Position numbers and translations under genes: made by a program. Of a DNA stretch of 64,000 bases, positions 7,521 through 16,183 are shown one piece after another; the first letter of the stretch is position 1; the number at the start of each line of letters is the position of its first letter. This stretch comes from Methylomagnum ishizawai (lineage in GTDB: Bacteria; Pseudomonadota; Gammaproteobacteria; Methylococcales; Methylococcaceae). Under the pieces are notes generated by a model that had not been told where the DNA came from, did not search any database, and was given only the letters and a program-made list of their open reading frames with translations. The stretch spans positions 2,405,501-2,469,500 of the forward strand of contig NZ_FXAM01000001.1 in the NCBI RefSeq assembly GCF_900155475.1, given 5' to 3'.

Positions 7521-8330
7521 ATGGTTATGCGGAATTTCTGCCCGGTCAACTTGAAAGACACGGGGTTTTCTATTTTGTTTTCAAATAAGCAGGGTTGGAA
7601 ACCCGCCCTGCAAAATAGGTTATCCGGTTACAATGTAACTTTCGGTGATTTTCGCGCCGTCGATCTGGGCGCTTTCGATCTCATTATCCCGCTGAATTTA
7701 AGCGACCAAAGATATCTCAACGAAATGGCTGCGCACAAGCCGCTGGCCCGCCTGAGTCCTTCGGAATATTGCATGGGGCTTTGCAATGACAAAACCGCGC
7801 TTTATGTTTTTTTGCAAGGTTTGGGGCTTGGCGATGCGGTCCCCAAAATCGACCAGCAGTTGCCGCCACCTTATATACTGAAGCCGAAAATCGGGGAATG
7901 GGGGATTGGCACAAGCATTATCATGGACCCGAAAGATGAGCCGGGGAGTGCAGATAAGCTCAAGTCTGGCAAGTATTTCAAGCAGGAATACATCGCGGGC
8001 GGACGCGAATATGCGACCCATATTATCATGAAGGACAGGCGGATCGTTTTTTTCAAAACCATCGAATTTGAATTCGATACCGATGTTTATGTCAAGGGCA
8101 TCGACAAGACCCCGGCCAAGGCGCGGTGGATCGATCATGGAAAATACCAAGGGATATTCGAGAAAATCCTAGGGGCGATGGATTATCAAGGGATTTGTTG
8201 CTTCGATTATAAAGTCGTGAACGACCGCCTTTATCTCTTCGAGATCAATCCACGCTATGGGGGCAGCCTGACGGGCTTCATAGAGGAAGCTTTGGCGGCC
8301 TATGCCCTGGCGGTTTATGGGGCGGGTTGA
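7521..8330 (+). CDS. ATP-grasp fold protein of unknown substrate
   Basis: 269 aa from ATG at 7521; an alternative ATG lies two codons later. ATP-grasp features are visible: PYILKPKIGEWGIG (nucleotide-binding lysine and glycine loop, ~residues 120-135), YFKQEYIAGGREYATHI (~158-175), FDYKVVNDRLYLFEINPRY and GGS near the C-terminus (metal-binding E-x-N-x-R followed by GGS). Such enzymes join a carboxylate to an amine or thiol through an acylphosphate. The N-terminal pre-ATP-grasp part is short. Base composition is noticeably less GC-rich than the neighbours, especially 7560-8100, and it has no operon partner, so recent acquisition is plausible. Confidence 0.75.
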   Translation: MVMRNFCPVNLKDTGFSILFSNKQGWKPALQNRLSGYNVTFGDFRAVDLGAFDLIIPLNLSDQRYLNEMAAHKPLARLSPSEYCMGLCNDKTALYVFLQGLGLGDAVPKIDQQLPPPYILKPKIGEWGIGTSIIMDPKDEPGSADKLKSGKYFKQEYIAGGREYATHIIMKDRRIVFFKTIEFEFDTDVYVKGIDKTPAKARWIDHGKYQGIFEKILGAMDYQGICCFDYKVVNDRLYLFEINPRYGGSLTGFIEEALAAYALAVYGAG

Positions 8331-8340
8331 TTCCGCGCGC

Positions 8341-10011
8341 CTACAAATCCCAGCCCATTTCATCCAGCAGCTTCATGAAATTGCGCTTGGCCTTGAACGC
8401 CGCCCGCCACCCGGCCAGCAGCCCCTGGAATTCATCCTCCCGGTCCAGGCGCTGTAGCAATTCCCCGACGATCCCGATCAACTCCACCGCCCGCTGGTAG
8501 GCTTCGTTCTTGCCCTGGGCGACCTGCGCCGGGATCATCGGCAGATAGAGCGCCAGGGCTTCCGCCGGGCGCGGTTCTTCGAGTTTTTCGGCCAGCCGCG
8601 TCTTGAGTCCCGGTTGGCAATAGCCCCGCTGCGCCGCTTCCCAACCCGCCTCGGGGTCTTCCTCCCACAGGGCGATTTCCACCCGCAACGACGTATCCGG
8701 GGTTTGGTTCTGGGTGGCCCAGCGCTTGGGATGTTGGGCCGCGCGTTCCACTTCGGCCAAGGCCCGTTCCCGTTGTTCGGGCCACCTGCCCAAGCGTTCC
8801 GCCAGGTCGCGCAGCTTTTGATAGGTGCGGAGGCTTGGGTCTTCGGCGAATTGCGCCCAGGCCAGTGCCAGCGCCTCGTCGTTCCGCCCGAGTTCCAGAT
8901 ACAACTCCGCCAGGAAATCCCGCAGCCGGGAGTCTGGGCGTTCGGGAAAGGCTTCCAGGCCGAGTTCGGCCCACTTCAAGGCTTGGTCCGGTTGCCGGGC
9001 CTCCTGGTAGATTTCGGCGATGTCCAGGAAACGATGGGCGGACGACAGGTCGTGGGCCTTGACGGCGACCAGGGCTTCGATATTGCCGGATTCCCGCGCC
9101 AGGTTTTCCATGATCGAGCTGATCCGGTAATTACGGCCAGGGTTTTCGCGCCAAGCGGCTTCGGCGAGTTCCCGGTAGCGCCGCGTCCCGGCTTCGCCCA
9201 GCGCTTCCCGGTAGTCGGGCAGGCTGTTGTGGAAGGCATTGCCTTCGCCGGTCGTGTCGTAGCGGAACAGCCGTTCCGCCAGGGCCACCGGGTCGGGCCG
9301 GGCCGACAAGCAGGCTTGGCGGTGGAGTTCGCCCAACCGGTCCAGGATATCGATGGCCTCGCCCTCGTCGTATTCGAGTTCGGGAATGGCCGCCTCCACC
9401 CGCTCGACGGCGTATTCGGCCACTTCGACCACGGCGGCGGGTTCGGTGTCCAACAGTTCTTCGAGGCTGTCGAGCAGGGAATCCCAGTCGTCCGGGTTGC
9501 AATAACGGGCGATTTGGTCGATTTCCCGGCGCAGGGCTTTGATCTGGTGCAGCGAGCCGCCGACCTTTTCCATGGCCAGCCGCAAGGTCCGGTAGGTGGT
9601 TTCGTCGCGTCCGGCGGCTTCGAGCAGCCAGTCCACCAGGGTTTCCACCGGTTGGAGCGGGAGGTATTCCCCAAGCCGCTTCCAGACGCCTTGCGGGGTG
9701 TCCGCCGGGGCCAGATGTTCCATGCCGCGCCGCCCGTCCAGGAAGGCCAGCCCGGCCGCGACGCAGTGCTTGCAGAAATTGCCTTCGGCGGCGTGGGGGC
9801 AGGTGCAGGCGTATTCGAATTCCTCGCCGTCGGTCCACAACTCGACCTCGTAGTCCTCGGAACCCGAAACTCGGGCGCTGACCCGGTGGCCGATGTCGCG
9901 CAGCCGGGTGACACTGCTGGCTTGGAAATAATCGAGGCCGCGTTGGAAAACCTTGGGGCCGGCGTATTCGGCTAGGGATTGGCGGGTGATCCAGTCGTCG
10001 AGGTCGGGCAT
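8341..10011 (-). CDS. SWIM zinc-finger domain protein with TPR-like C-terminal region
   Basis: 556 aa from ATG at 10011 (MPDLDDWITRQSLAEYAG), chosen because the family's N-terminal segment begins there. The SWIM zinc motif C-x-C-xn-C-x-H reads CTCPHAAEGNFCKHC near residues 66-80. After it the chain is almost entirely helical, with TPR-like runs such as DIAEIYQEARQPDQALKWAE and FLAELYLELGRNDEALALAW, which suggests a protein-binding superhelix. SWIM domains bind DNA or protein; bacterial members of this type have no assigned function. It is a single gene convergent with the ATP-grasp gene, with only 10 bp between the stops. Confidence 0.85.
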   Translation of the reverse strand: MPDLDDWITRQSLAEYAGPKVFQRGLDYFQASSVTRLRDIGHRVSARVSGSEDYEVELWTDGEEFEYACTCPHAAEGNFCKHCVAAGLAFLDGRRGMEHLAPADTPQGVWKRLGEYLPLQPVETLVDWLLEAAGRDETTYRTLRLAMEKVGGSLHQIKALRREIDQIARYCNPDDWDSLLDSLEELLDTEPAAVVEVAEYAVERVEAAIPELEYDEGEAIDILDRLGELHRQACLSARPDPVALAERLFRYDTTGEGNAFHNSLPDYREALGEAGTRRYRELAEAAWRENPGRNYRISSIMENLARESGNIEALVAVKAHDLSSAHRFLDIAEIYQEARQPDQALKWAELGLEAFPERPDSRLRDFLAELYLELGRNDEALALAWAQFAEDPSLRTYQKLRDLAERLGRWPEQRERALAEVERAAQHPKRWATQNQTPDTSLRVEIALWEEDPEAGWEAAQRGYCQPGLKTRLAEKLEEPRPAEALALYLPMIPAQVAQGKNEAYQRAVELIGIVGELLQRLDREDEFQGLLAGWRAAFKAKRNFMKLLDEMGWDL

Positions 10012-10412
10012 GGGAGCGCTCGGTGATGGTGGGAGGGGGCGTAGTGTAATGGATACGCCGTTTTGTGCTAAGTCGCGGGTGGCGGGCGGCGGAATCCGGG
10101 GGAATTTCAAAATCCGGCGTGGATGCGCCATTGGCGGTGGGTGGAATCGGTTGAAAGCCTTGGGCTTGGAAATCCGCTGCTCGCCAACTTCATCCTGGCG
10201 CCGGCCCAAGACCAATGGCAGGACGCATCCGACTCCTGGCGTATATCCCGGTGGGGGCGAAACGGCGTTAAACCGCCCAATGCTACAACCCGCCGGGCCA
10301 GAGGATGTTGAGGAAGGAAACCCGCCCAACCGGAACCCGGTGGAATCCGTGACCCCCAAGCGACCGGGTCGTCACGGATTCCACCCCACTCCACCTGGGC
10401 GGAAGGGCAGCC
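10012..10412. other. Intergenic region (401 bp)
   Basis: No frame here looks coding. It holds the promoter side of the SWIM gene and the downstream side of the GTPase gene. The main structure is the strong inverted repeat at 10339-10385, listed separately. Confidence 0.5.
10339..10385. terminator. Perfect 15-bp inverted repeat, probable transcription stop for the GTPase gene
   Basis: GGTGGAATCCGTGAC (10339-10353) is exactly repeated as its reverse complement at 10371-10385, with a 17-base GC-rich loop. It lies 28 bp beyond the GTPase stop (minus strand). No long T-run follows on either strand, so termination may need Rho or the hairpin may stabilise the mRNA end. Confidence 0.55.
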
Positions 10413-10961
10413 TCAGCCGAACTCCAGCACCGACAGCAGCGCGTTCACCAGGATCGTCACATCGTCCCGGCTGCGGGCGTCGGCCTTCAGCACGGGCCAA
10501 TATTCCCCGCGCTCGGCCAGGCATTGGTAATACTCCTCGATGCTGGGCGTGGCGGCTTCGTCGAGGTGGGTCACGCCGATCACGGCGGGCCGGTCCTTGA
10601 GGAAATCGGCGTTGAGGTTGAGGTAGTAGTCCAACTCATCCAAGGGCGTGGGATGGGCGTTGTTGATGAGGACGATCAGCCCCAACGCGCCCTTGGTCAG
10701 GATATGGCACATGAAATCGAAACGGCGCTGGCCCGGCGTCCCGTACAGGTTCAGCTTGATCCCGCCTTCCAGGGTCAGTTCGCCGTAGTCCATCGCCACC
10801 GTGGTGCTGCTCTTGCGGAACGCCACGTCGTCGCTGGGACGGGCCTCGGTCATGATCGGTGGCACCTCGCTGATGACCGAAATCGCCGTGGTCTTGCCCG
10901 CCCCCACGCTGCCGGTGAACACCAGCTTGATCTGCGGATTGCCCTTAGGAGGTTGGCTCAT
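10413..10961 (-). CDS. Small Ras-like GTPase (COG2229-type)
   Basis: 182 aa. P-loop GSVGAGKT lies at residues 17-24. Switch II has LYGTPGQRRF instead of the canonical DxxGQ, and the G4 segment reads GVTHLDE instead of NKxD. These substitutions are characteristic of the bacterial MglA-like/COG2229 group of small GTPases, which act as polarity or signalling switches and usually pair with Roadblock-domain regulators. No Roadblock gene is visible here. The start overlaps the end of the duplicated-domain gene upstream by 17 bp, so that protein is the likely partner. The specific function is unknown. Confidence 0.8.
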   Translation of the reverse strand: MSQPPKGNPQIKLVFTGSVGAGKTTAISVISEVPPIMTEARPSDDVAFRKSSTTVAMDYGELTLEGGIKLNLYGTPGQRRFDFMCHILTKGALGLIVLINNAHPTPLDELDYYLNLNADFLKDRPAVIGVTHLDEAATPSIEEYYQCLAERGEYWPVLKADARSRDDVTILVNALLSVLEFG

Positions 10962-12225
10962 GCTGCGCGCCCGCCTTCATGGTCTCCAGGGCCTTGGATA
11001 TCTTCCGGTAGATTTCGCGCTGGCCTTCCGCCACCGGCTTGGCCTTGATGCTCTCGGTCCCGCCGGTCTCGATCAGGCCCAGCGCCGCGCAGGCGTTGTG
11101 GAATTCCGCCACCCGCCCCAGCGAGATGCCGGTGTATTCGGAAATCTTCGCCACCGAGGCGGTATTGGCCGACATGAACGCCGCCAGCGCGAAAAACCGC
11201 CGGTCCAGTTCCAGGCAGTGGGCCTCCGGCCAGCGGGTCAGGCGCACGGTGTCGCCCAGGGAGCTACCCGCCACCAACCGTCCGCGCGAGGTGTCCAGCG
11301 TGGCCCGGAATAGCAGTTGCGTCAGCGGATAGGCCGGCGGCGCGGCCACTTGCACTTCTTTCTTGCGGCGTACCCACATCCGCCCGATCTGCACCAGTTC
11401 TTCCTCCTCCCCGGCCTGGGTGCCGAGGCCGTCGGCGATGCCGATGTCCATTTCCGCCAGCGAGGCCGTGGCATAGGCCGCGACCGTGGCGGCGTCGCCC
11501 TGGGTGTAGTACTTGCCTTCGGCGGGGGCCAGGAACAAAGGGGCGCGGCCCGGCAGTTCGCAGCGCCGCATCTGCCGGTCGACCAGCGCCCGCTGGATCG
11601 CGCCGGCCAGGTATTCACCAGGGTCGAAGGCGTTGCCGCGCTCGATCAGGCCCAGGGCGGCGCAGGCGTTGTGGAAGTCGAACACCTTGGCCAGCGGGAT
11701 GCCGGTGGCCTCGGCCACGGTCAGGAGGTCGCCGCTCTCCTCCATCATGAATACCGCCAGGGTCATGTCGTGTTCGGAGTGGGGCAGGATCGAAAAATCC
11801 GGGCAGCGCTTGAGCCGCACCAGATCGTCGGCCCGGCAGCCGTGCAGCAATTGCCCGTGCGAGGCGCTGAGGCTGGCGTACCACAGGAGTTCTTGCAGGG
11901 GACGGGCGGGCAGGCTGGGGGCGGCGGTTTCGGCTTTGGGTTTGCGCATCCAGAGCCGGCCCGCCTGCACCGCTTCCTTGCCGCCGTCGGGCCGCCAGTC
12001 CGGCACCGGTTCCACCATTAGGTCGAAAGGCGCGGCCAGGCAGAGTTCACGCAGCGCCTGGACGTTGGGGGCTGTCGTGTAGTAGGCCTTGTCGGTGGGC
12101 ACGATATAGACCTCGGGGCAGGCCGGCATCGAACAACGCCGGGGGATGCCGTCCGAAAGGGCTTTCTGGATCAGTCCAAGGAAGTGGAACGAGGGGTTGA
12201 ATTGGCCTTCTGTCGCTAGTGGCAT
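10945..12225 (-). CDS. Unknown protein with two tandem ~190-residue repeats, coupled to a GTPase
   Basis: 426 aa. Internal duplication is plain: residues ~10-197 and ~199-388 align. Matching pairs include GRLWMRKP with GRMWVRRK, RPLQELLW with YPLTQLLF, and the identical FHNACAALGLIE at ~184-195 and ~375-386. Within each repeat the segment before that motif (TVAEATGIPLAKVFDFHNACAALGLIE-like) looks like a helix-turn-helix or winged-helix unit. I do not recognise a named family. No signal peptide or membrane segment. It overlaps the small GTPase gene by 17 bp, so the two are almost certainly co-translated and may form an effector-switch pair. Confidence 0.75.
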   Translation of the reverse strand: MPLATEGQFNPSFHFLGLIQKALSDGIPRRCSMPACPEVYIVPTDKAYYTTAPNVQALRELCLAAPFDLMVEPVPDWRPDGGKEAVQAGRLWMRKPKAETAAPSLPARPLQELLWYASLSASHGQLLHGCRADDLVRLKRCPDFSILPHSEHDMTLAVFMMEESGDLLTVAEATGIPLAKVFDFHNACAALGLIERGNAFDPGEYLAGAIQRALVDRQMRRCELPGRAPLFLAPAEGKYYTQGDAATVAAYATASLAEMDIGIADGLGTQAGEEEELVQIGRMWVRRKKEVQVAAPPAYPLTQLLFRATLDTSRGRLVAGSSLGDTVRLTRWPEAHCLELDRRFFALAAFMSANTASVAKISEYTGISLGRVAEFHNACAALGLIETGGTESIKAKPVAEGQREIYRKISKALETMKAGAQHEPTS

Positions 12226-12834
12226 GATCGTTCACCGGGGAAGTGGGGCAAGCGGAGCGGGGCGGCGTGGTCGCGGGGGCGTCCCGCATGTTCCAGGTGG
12301 CCAGCAGGTTATGTGCCAAACCTCCCGTGGGTTCGCCGCGTCGGGTGTAGCCGAAATTAACCGGGGCTTGTGACGCCGCCATGGCCTGGGTCCGTTGGGG
12401 CTATGGCCCTATGCGGCGTATGGATATGCACCATTATTGAGCTTGGCCGTGAACTTGGTTGGTTCGTGGTGCGCGTCGGTATCGCCTAAACAAGGCCGGT
12501 GTCGGCGGGAGGCGTGGCGCGGTGGGGCCGGGGGTCTGGGGCGGGTTTCGTTCCGCCACCACCACTCCCACGCGGGTTGTCCCGTATGTTTGGCATTTTT
12601 AATGCTAGGACGCATTCCGCTCATTGCAATACACCGGCCTGGGGGGCGGGGACCACGCATCCCGTCGGCCGGGGCCGGATACAGCGGCCCATCGCCATGT
12701 GCCGCCGCCTGCGGACGGCGGTGGAACGGCCAAGGCCCGATCCGCCCATTTGGGAAGGGACGGATCGCGATTTGGCTGGATGGGGTGATTTTTGACGAAA
12801 ACAATCTTTCAGAAACAACCGTTTAGGGGAGTCC
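12226..12834. other. Long intergenic region upstream of amt (609 bp)
   Basis: No convincing coding frame is present on either strand; the open frames are Pro/Arg-rich, as expected for GC-rich non-coding DNA. It contains the divergent promoters of the duplicated-domain gene and the ammonium transporter, plus a sigma54-like site at 12591 listed separately. I see no structured RNA I can name. Confidence 0.5.
12591..12605 (+). promoter_or_regulatory. Possible sigma54 (-24/-12) promoter for the ammonium transporter
   Basis: TGGCATTTTTAATGC has GG and GC separated by exactly 10 bases, as in sigma54 promoters (TGGCAC-N5-TTGC). The match is partial at the -12 element. It is ~230 bp upstream of the amt start. 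Nitrogen-regulated amt genes often use sigma54 with NtrC, which is why this match is worth recording. Confidence 0.35.
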
Positions 12835-14208
12835 ATGATTAAACCATCGACCTCGCTCGCTTTATTGCTCCTGTCCGGCGGCGCGATGGCCGCCGAACCC
12901 GTGGCCAGCAAGCCCGACACCGCTTGGCTGCTGGTCGCCACCGTGTTGGTGATCCTGATGACCGTGCCGGGGCTGGCCTTGTTCTATGGCGGCATGGTCC
13001 GCGCCAAGAACGTGCTGTCGGTCCTGATGCAGGTGTTCGTGGTCTTTTGCCTGGTCGCGCTGCTGTGGGCCGTCTATGGCTATAGCCTCGCCTTCACCGA
13101 GGGCAATGCCATCATCGGCGGCTTCGGCAAGAGCTTCCTGGGGGGCATCACGGTGGATTCGGTCGCGGCCACCTTCAGCAAGGGCGTATATGTGCCGGAA
13201 TATGTGTACGCGATGTTCCAGCTTACTTTCGCCGCCATCACCCCGGCCTTGATCGTGGGCGCTTTCGCCGAGCGCATGAAATTTTCGGCAGTGCTGTTGT
13301 TCATCTTCCTGTGGTTCACCTTCTCCTATCTGCCCATCGCCCATATGGTGTGGTACTGGGCCGGTCCCGACGCCTATACCGACGCCCAGGCCGCCGAGGC
13401 TGCGGCCGCCACCGCCGGGTTCATCTTCCAGAAGGGGGCGCTGGATTTCGCGGGCGGGACGGTGGTGCATGTCAACGCCGGGGTGGCCGGTTTGGTGGGC
13501 AGCCTGCTGGTCGGCCAGCGTATCGGTTTCGGGCGCGAACCCATGGCCCCGCACAATATGCCGATGACCATGACCGGCGCCTGCCTGTTGTGGGTGGGCT
13601 GGTTCGGTTTCAACGTGGGTTCCAACCTGGAGGCCAACGGCGCGGCGGGGCTGGTGTTCGCCAACACCTTGCTGGCCACGGCGGCGGCGACCCTGGCCTG
13701 GATGTCCGCCGAATGGCTGGCGCGGGGGATGCCTTCCGTGCTGGGCGCGGCTTCCGGGGCGGTGGCGGGCTTGGTGGCGGTGACTCCGGCCTGTGGCTGG
13801 GCCGGTCCCATGGGGGCGATCCTGTTGGGGCTGGTGGCAGGGGCGGGCTGTTTCTGGGCCGTCACCGGCTTGAAGGGCCATTTCGGCTACGACGATTCGC
13901 TGGACGTGTTTGGCGTGCATGGCGTCGGCGGCATCATCGGTTCCCTGGGGACCGCTTTCGTGGCCGCCCCGGCCTTGGGCGGCACCGGGGTCTATGATTA
14001 CGTCGCCAATGGGTTCGGCGAGTATAGCCTGGGTTCGCAATTGCTCAGCCAGGTTTGGGGGACCGGGGTAGCCTTGGTTTGGTCCGGCGTGGTGGCCTTT
14101 CTGGCTTTCAAGCTGGTGGATATGACCCTGGGCCTACGCGTTGCCGCCGATGCGGAACGGGAGGGTCTGGATTTGTCCGAACATGGCGAAATGGCCTATC
14201 ACGATTAA
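12835..14208 (+). CDS. amtB: Ammonium transporter, Amt family
   Basis: 457 aa. An N-terminal signal-like segment (ALLLLSGGAMA) is followed by about eleven membrane helices. Family signatures include PGLALFYGGMVRAKNVLS near residues 45-62, the HMVWYWAGPDA region, GTVVHVNAGVAGLVG (pore histidine ~residue 211) and DVFGVHGVGGIIGSLGTA (second pore histidine ~residue 361). It conducts ammonium/ammonia across the inner membrane, for assimilation in a methanotroph that may also meet ammonia as a methane monooxygenase substrate. The usual partner glnK is not adjacent. GGAG in TAGGGGAGTCC precedes the ATG, and a GC-rich hairpin follows the stop. Confidence 0.95.
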   Translation: MIKPSTSLALLLLSGGAMAAEPVASKPDTAWLLVATVLVILMTVPGLALFYGGMVRAKNVLSVLMQVFVVFCLVALLWAVYGYSLAFTEGNAIIGGFGKSFLGGITVDSVAATFSKGVYVPEYVYAMFQLTFAAITPALIVGAFAERMKFSAVLLFIFLWFTFSYLPIAHMVWYWAGPDAYTDAQAAEAAAATAGFIFQKGALDFAGGTVVHVNAGVAGLVGSLLVGQRIGFGREPMAPHNMPMTMTGACLLWVGWFGFNVGSNLEANGAAGLVFANTLLATAAATLAWMSAEWLARGMPSVLGAASGAVAGLVAVTPACGWAGPMGAILLGLVAGAGCFWAVTGLKGHFGYDDSLDVFGVHGVGGIIGSLGTAFVAAPALGGTGVYDYVANGFGEYSLGSQLLSQVWGTGVALVWSGVVAFLAFKLVDMTLGLRVAADAEREGLDLSEHGEMAYHD

Positions 14209-14670
14209 AATCCGGGGGCCATCGCCATGGCGGCCCCCGCTGCGGTTGGCCTTCCTATTGGGTACAACCGGGCGGCGGGCCTGTGACACAGGTGCGGTCC
14301 GCCACATCCTTGTGGCGCGGCTATAGCGTTATCAGCGGATTGTCCCCAGACACACCGGCGGCGCGACCGGATTTTCCTAAGCATTAATACTTATTTCCCT
14401 ACTTGCAGGTTTCTGTATATTGGTCCGGGCTTCCATCGGCGGACGGAGGGTGGCCCATCCCATGCAGGTGCGGTCCCCGAGAATTTCTGCCACATAGCGG
14501 TTTACGCGGATTTTTTCACAAAACCGGACACGACAGTATCACCATAATACCCGCGACCTTTGTTCGATAGCGTCTACCCTATCGGGTTCCCCTGTCCGAC
14601 CGCGTTCTCCCGCCGTGGTGTCTTTTGCCCTGTGTCGTCCATTGTCCCGGCCAGTCCAAGGAGTCCCAGC
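14209..14670. other. Intergenic region after amt (462 bp)
   Basis: It begins with the hairpin listed at 14214. The middle, ~14380-14430, is distinctly AT-richer (TAATACTTATTTCCC, TGTATATTGG), as expected for a promoter of the downstream PAS gene, but I cannot assign -35 and -10 boxes confidently. No gene is visible. Confidence 0.45.
14214..14238 (+). terminator. GC-rich hairpin downstream of amtB
   Basis: GGGGGCC (14214-14220) pairs with GGCCCCC (14232-14238) only 5 bp after the amt stop. There is no T-run, so it is a weak intrinsic terminator at best. Confidence 0.45.
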
Positions 14671-16137
14671 ATGAACCCGCAGCCCCACACCCCCCCGATC
14701 CGCCTGTTGCTCATCGCCAGTGATCCCGTCGATAGCGCGGCTTGTCGGCGGGTCTTGGCGCGATCCGGCGGCGAGTTCGTCCTCAGCGAAGCCGGGAGCG
14801 TCGCGCAAGGCATCGCTTTGGTGCGGGATGATGGCTGCGATTGCGTGCTTTTGGAGCAGCGGCGGCCCGATTGGGAGCGGCTCGCGGAATTGGCCGGGGC
14901 TTGCGAAAGGGCCGATGTGCCCGTGGTGGTGCTGGCCGGGGCCGAGGACGCTGGGGTCGGGCTGCGGGCGCTGGAATCGGGTGCCGCCGATTATGTGGTC
15001 GCGACCGCCGCTGGCCTGGAATGGCTGCCCGCCGCGATTTTCAAGGCTTTGCGGGAGAGCGCGGCCCGCCGCGTGGGCCGCGCGGCCTTGGCCGAACTCG
15101 GGGCCGTGCGGGCGCAGTACCGGGGCTTGGTGGAGCAGATGCCGGCCATCGTCTACCTCGCCGCCTTGGAACCGCCGGGGCGGCTCTTGTATCTCAGCCC
15201 CCGCATCGCCGACTGCCTGGGTTATCCCGCCGAGCGTTGGCGGGAGGCGCGGGACGGGCTGCTTGGCGCGGTGCATCCCGAGGACCGGCCCCGGTTGGCC
15301 GGGCTGTGGGCGCGGACCTGGGAGGACCATGCGCCCCTGCGGGCCGAATACCGGATGCTCAAGCGCGATGGCCGCGTCCGCTGGATGCTGGACGAGGCGC
15401 GGGTGGTGCGGGACGAACTGGGCCGTCCTTTGTTCGTGCAAGGGCTGTTGGTCGATATTACCGAGGACAAGGAGAACGAGCGCGACCTGGAGTATTACCG
15501 CCACCGGCTGGAGGATTTGGTGGCCCAGCGCACCGAGCAGTTGGAGCGGCAGGGCAGCCTGCTCCTGGCCGCCAACCAGCGGATGGACCTGGAGCTATGC
15601 CACCGCAAACAGGCCGAGGCCAAGCTCCGGGCCAGCGAGGCGCGGTTCCGGCTGTTGTTGGAATCGGTGGGGGAGGGCATCCTGGGCATGGACCGGCAGG
15701 GCCGCTGCACCTTCATCAACCGGGCGGCGCGGGATTTGCTCGGCTGCGAGGACGGTTGGGAGCCGGTGGGGCAGGATTTGCTGGGGTTCCTCTGCCATTG
15801 CCGGGAGGAGGTGGCCGCCGAACCCTGCCCCTTGCGGCGCACCTTGCGGGACGGGGTGCCGGCCCGCTTCGACGAAACCTTGCTGCGTTCCGACGGCACC
15901 CATTTCCTCGCCGAGTTCGCCGCCTATCCCTTACGGATCGGGGCGGAGGCGGCGGGGGCGGTGGTGGTGTTGCGGGATATCGGCGCGGCCCGCGCCTTCG
16001 TCGCGCGCTTGGCCCAGGGCGCGGGGTTCGGCGGCCATCTGCCGGGCCATCTGGATTCGGAGTGGCCCGTCGAGGCCGTGCCCTCCGCCCATCATGCCCT
16101 CAGGACCGAGCCGCTCCGGCAGGTCGCCGCCGGTTGA
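14671..16137 (+). CDS. Degenerate receiver domain plus two PAS domains, no output domain
   Basis: 488 aa. Start at 14671 follows AAGGAG at a good distance. Residues ~10-125 have the receiver-domain strand order (RLLLIASD, CDCVLLE, VPVVVLAG, GAADYVV), but the phospho-acceptor Asp is replaced by Glu62, the conserved Thr/Ser of strand 4 by Ala, and the Lys of strand 5 is absent. PAS 1 spans ~145-270 (HPEDRPRL, YRMLKRDGRVRWM, DITEDKEN), a coiled coil ~275-335, and PAS 2 ~338-455 (RFRLLLESVGEGILGMDRQG). No histidine kinase, GGDEF, EAL or DNA-binding domain follows; the ~40-residue tail is unstructured. It is probably a sensory adaptor acting through partners. Confidence 0.8.
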   Translation: MNPQPHTPPIRLLLIASDPVDSAACRRVLARSGGEFVLSEAGSVAQGIALVRDDGCDCVLLEQRRPDWERLAELAGACERADVPVVVLAGAEDAGVGLRALESGAADYVVATAAGLEWLPAAIFKALRESAARRVGRAALAELGAVRAQYRGLVEQMPAIVYLAALEPPGRLLYLSPRIADCLGYPAERWREARDGLLGAVHPEDRPRLAGLWARTWEDHAPLRAEYRMLKRDGRVRWMLDEARVVRDELGRPLFVQGLLVDITEDKENERDLEYYRHRLEDLVAQRTEQLERQGSLLLAANQRMDLELCHRKQAEAKLRASEARFRLLLESVGEGILGMDRQGRCTFINRAARDLLGCEDGWEPVGQDLLGFLCHCREEVAAEPCPLRRTLRDGVPARFDETLLRSDGTHFLAEFAAYPLRIGAEAAGAVVVLRDIGAARAFVARLAQGAGFGGHLPGHLDSEWPVEAVPSAHHALRTEPLRQVAAG

Positions 16138-16183
16138 GGGCGTGGCGGGGGCCGGTCCCCGGCCCCCGCCCGCCGGGACCGGC

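Noticed and set aside
10107..10600. Several open frames in the intergenic region before the GTPase gene
   Set aside because: Low-complexity Arg/Pro/Gly products, no ribosome sites, and conflict with the strong inverted repeat at 10339.
12395..12826. Plus- and minus-strand frames upstream of amt
   Set aside because: Composition is that of random GC-rich sequence and no family is recognisable; the region is treated as regulatory.
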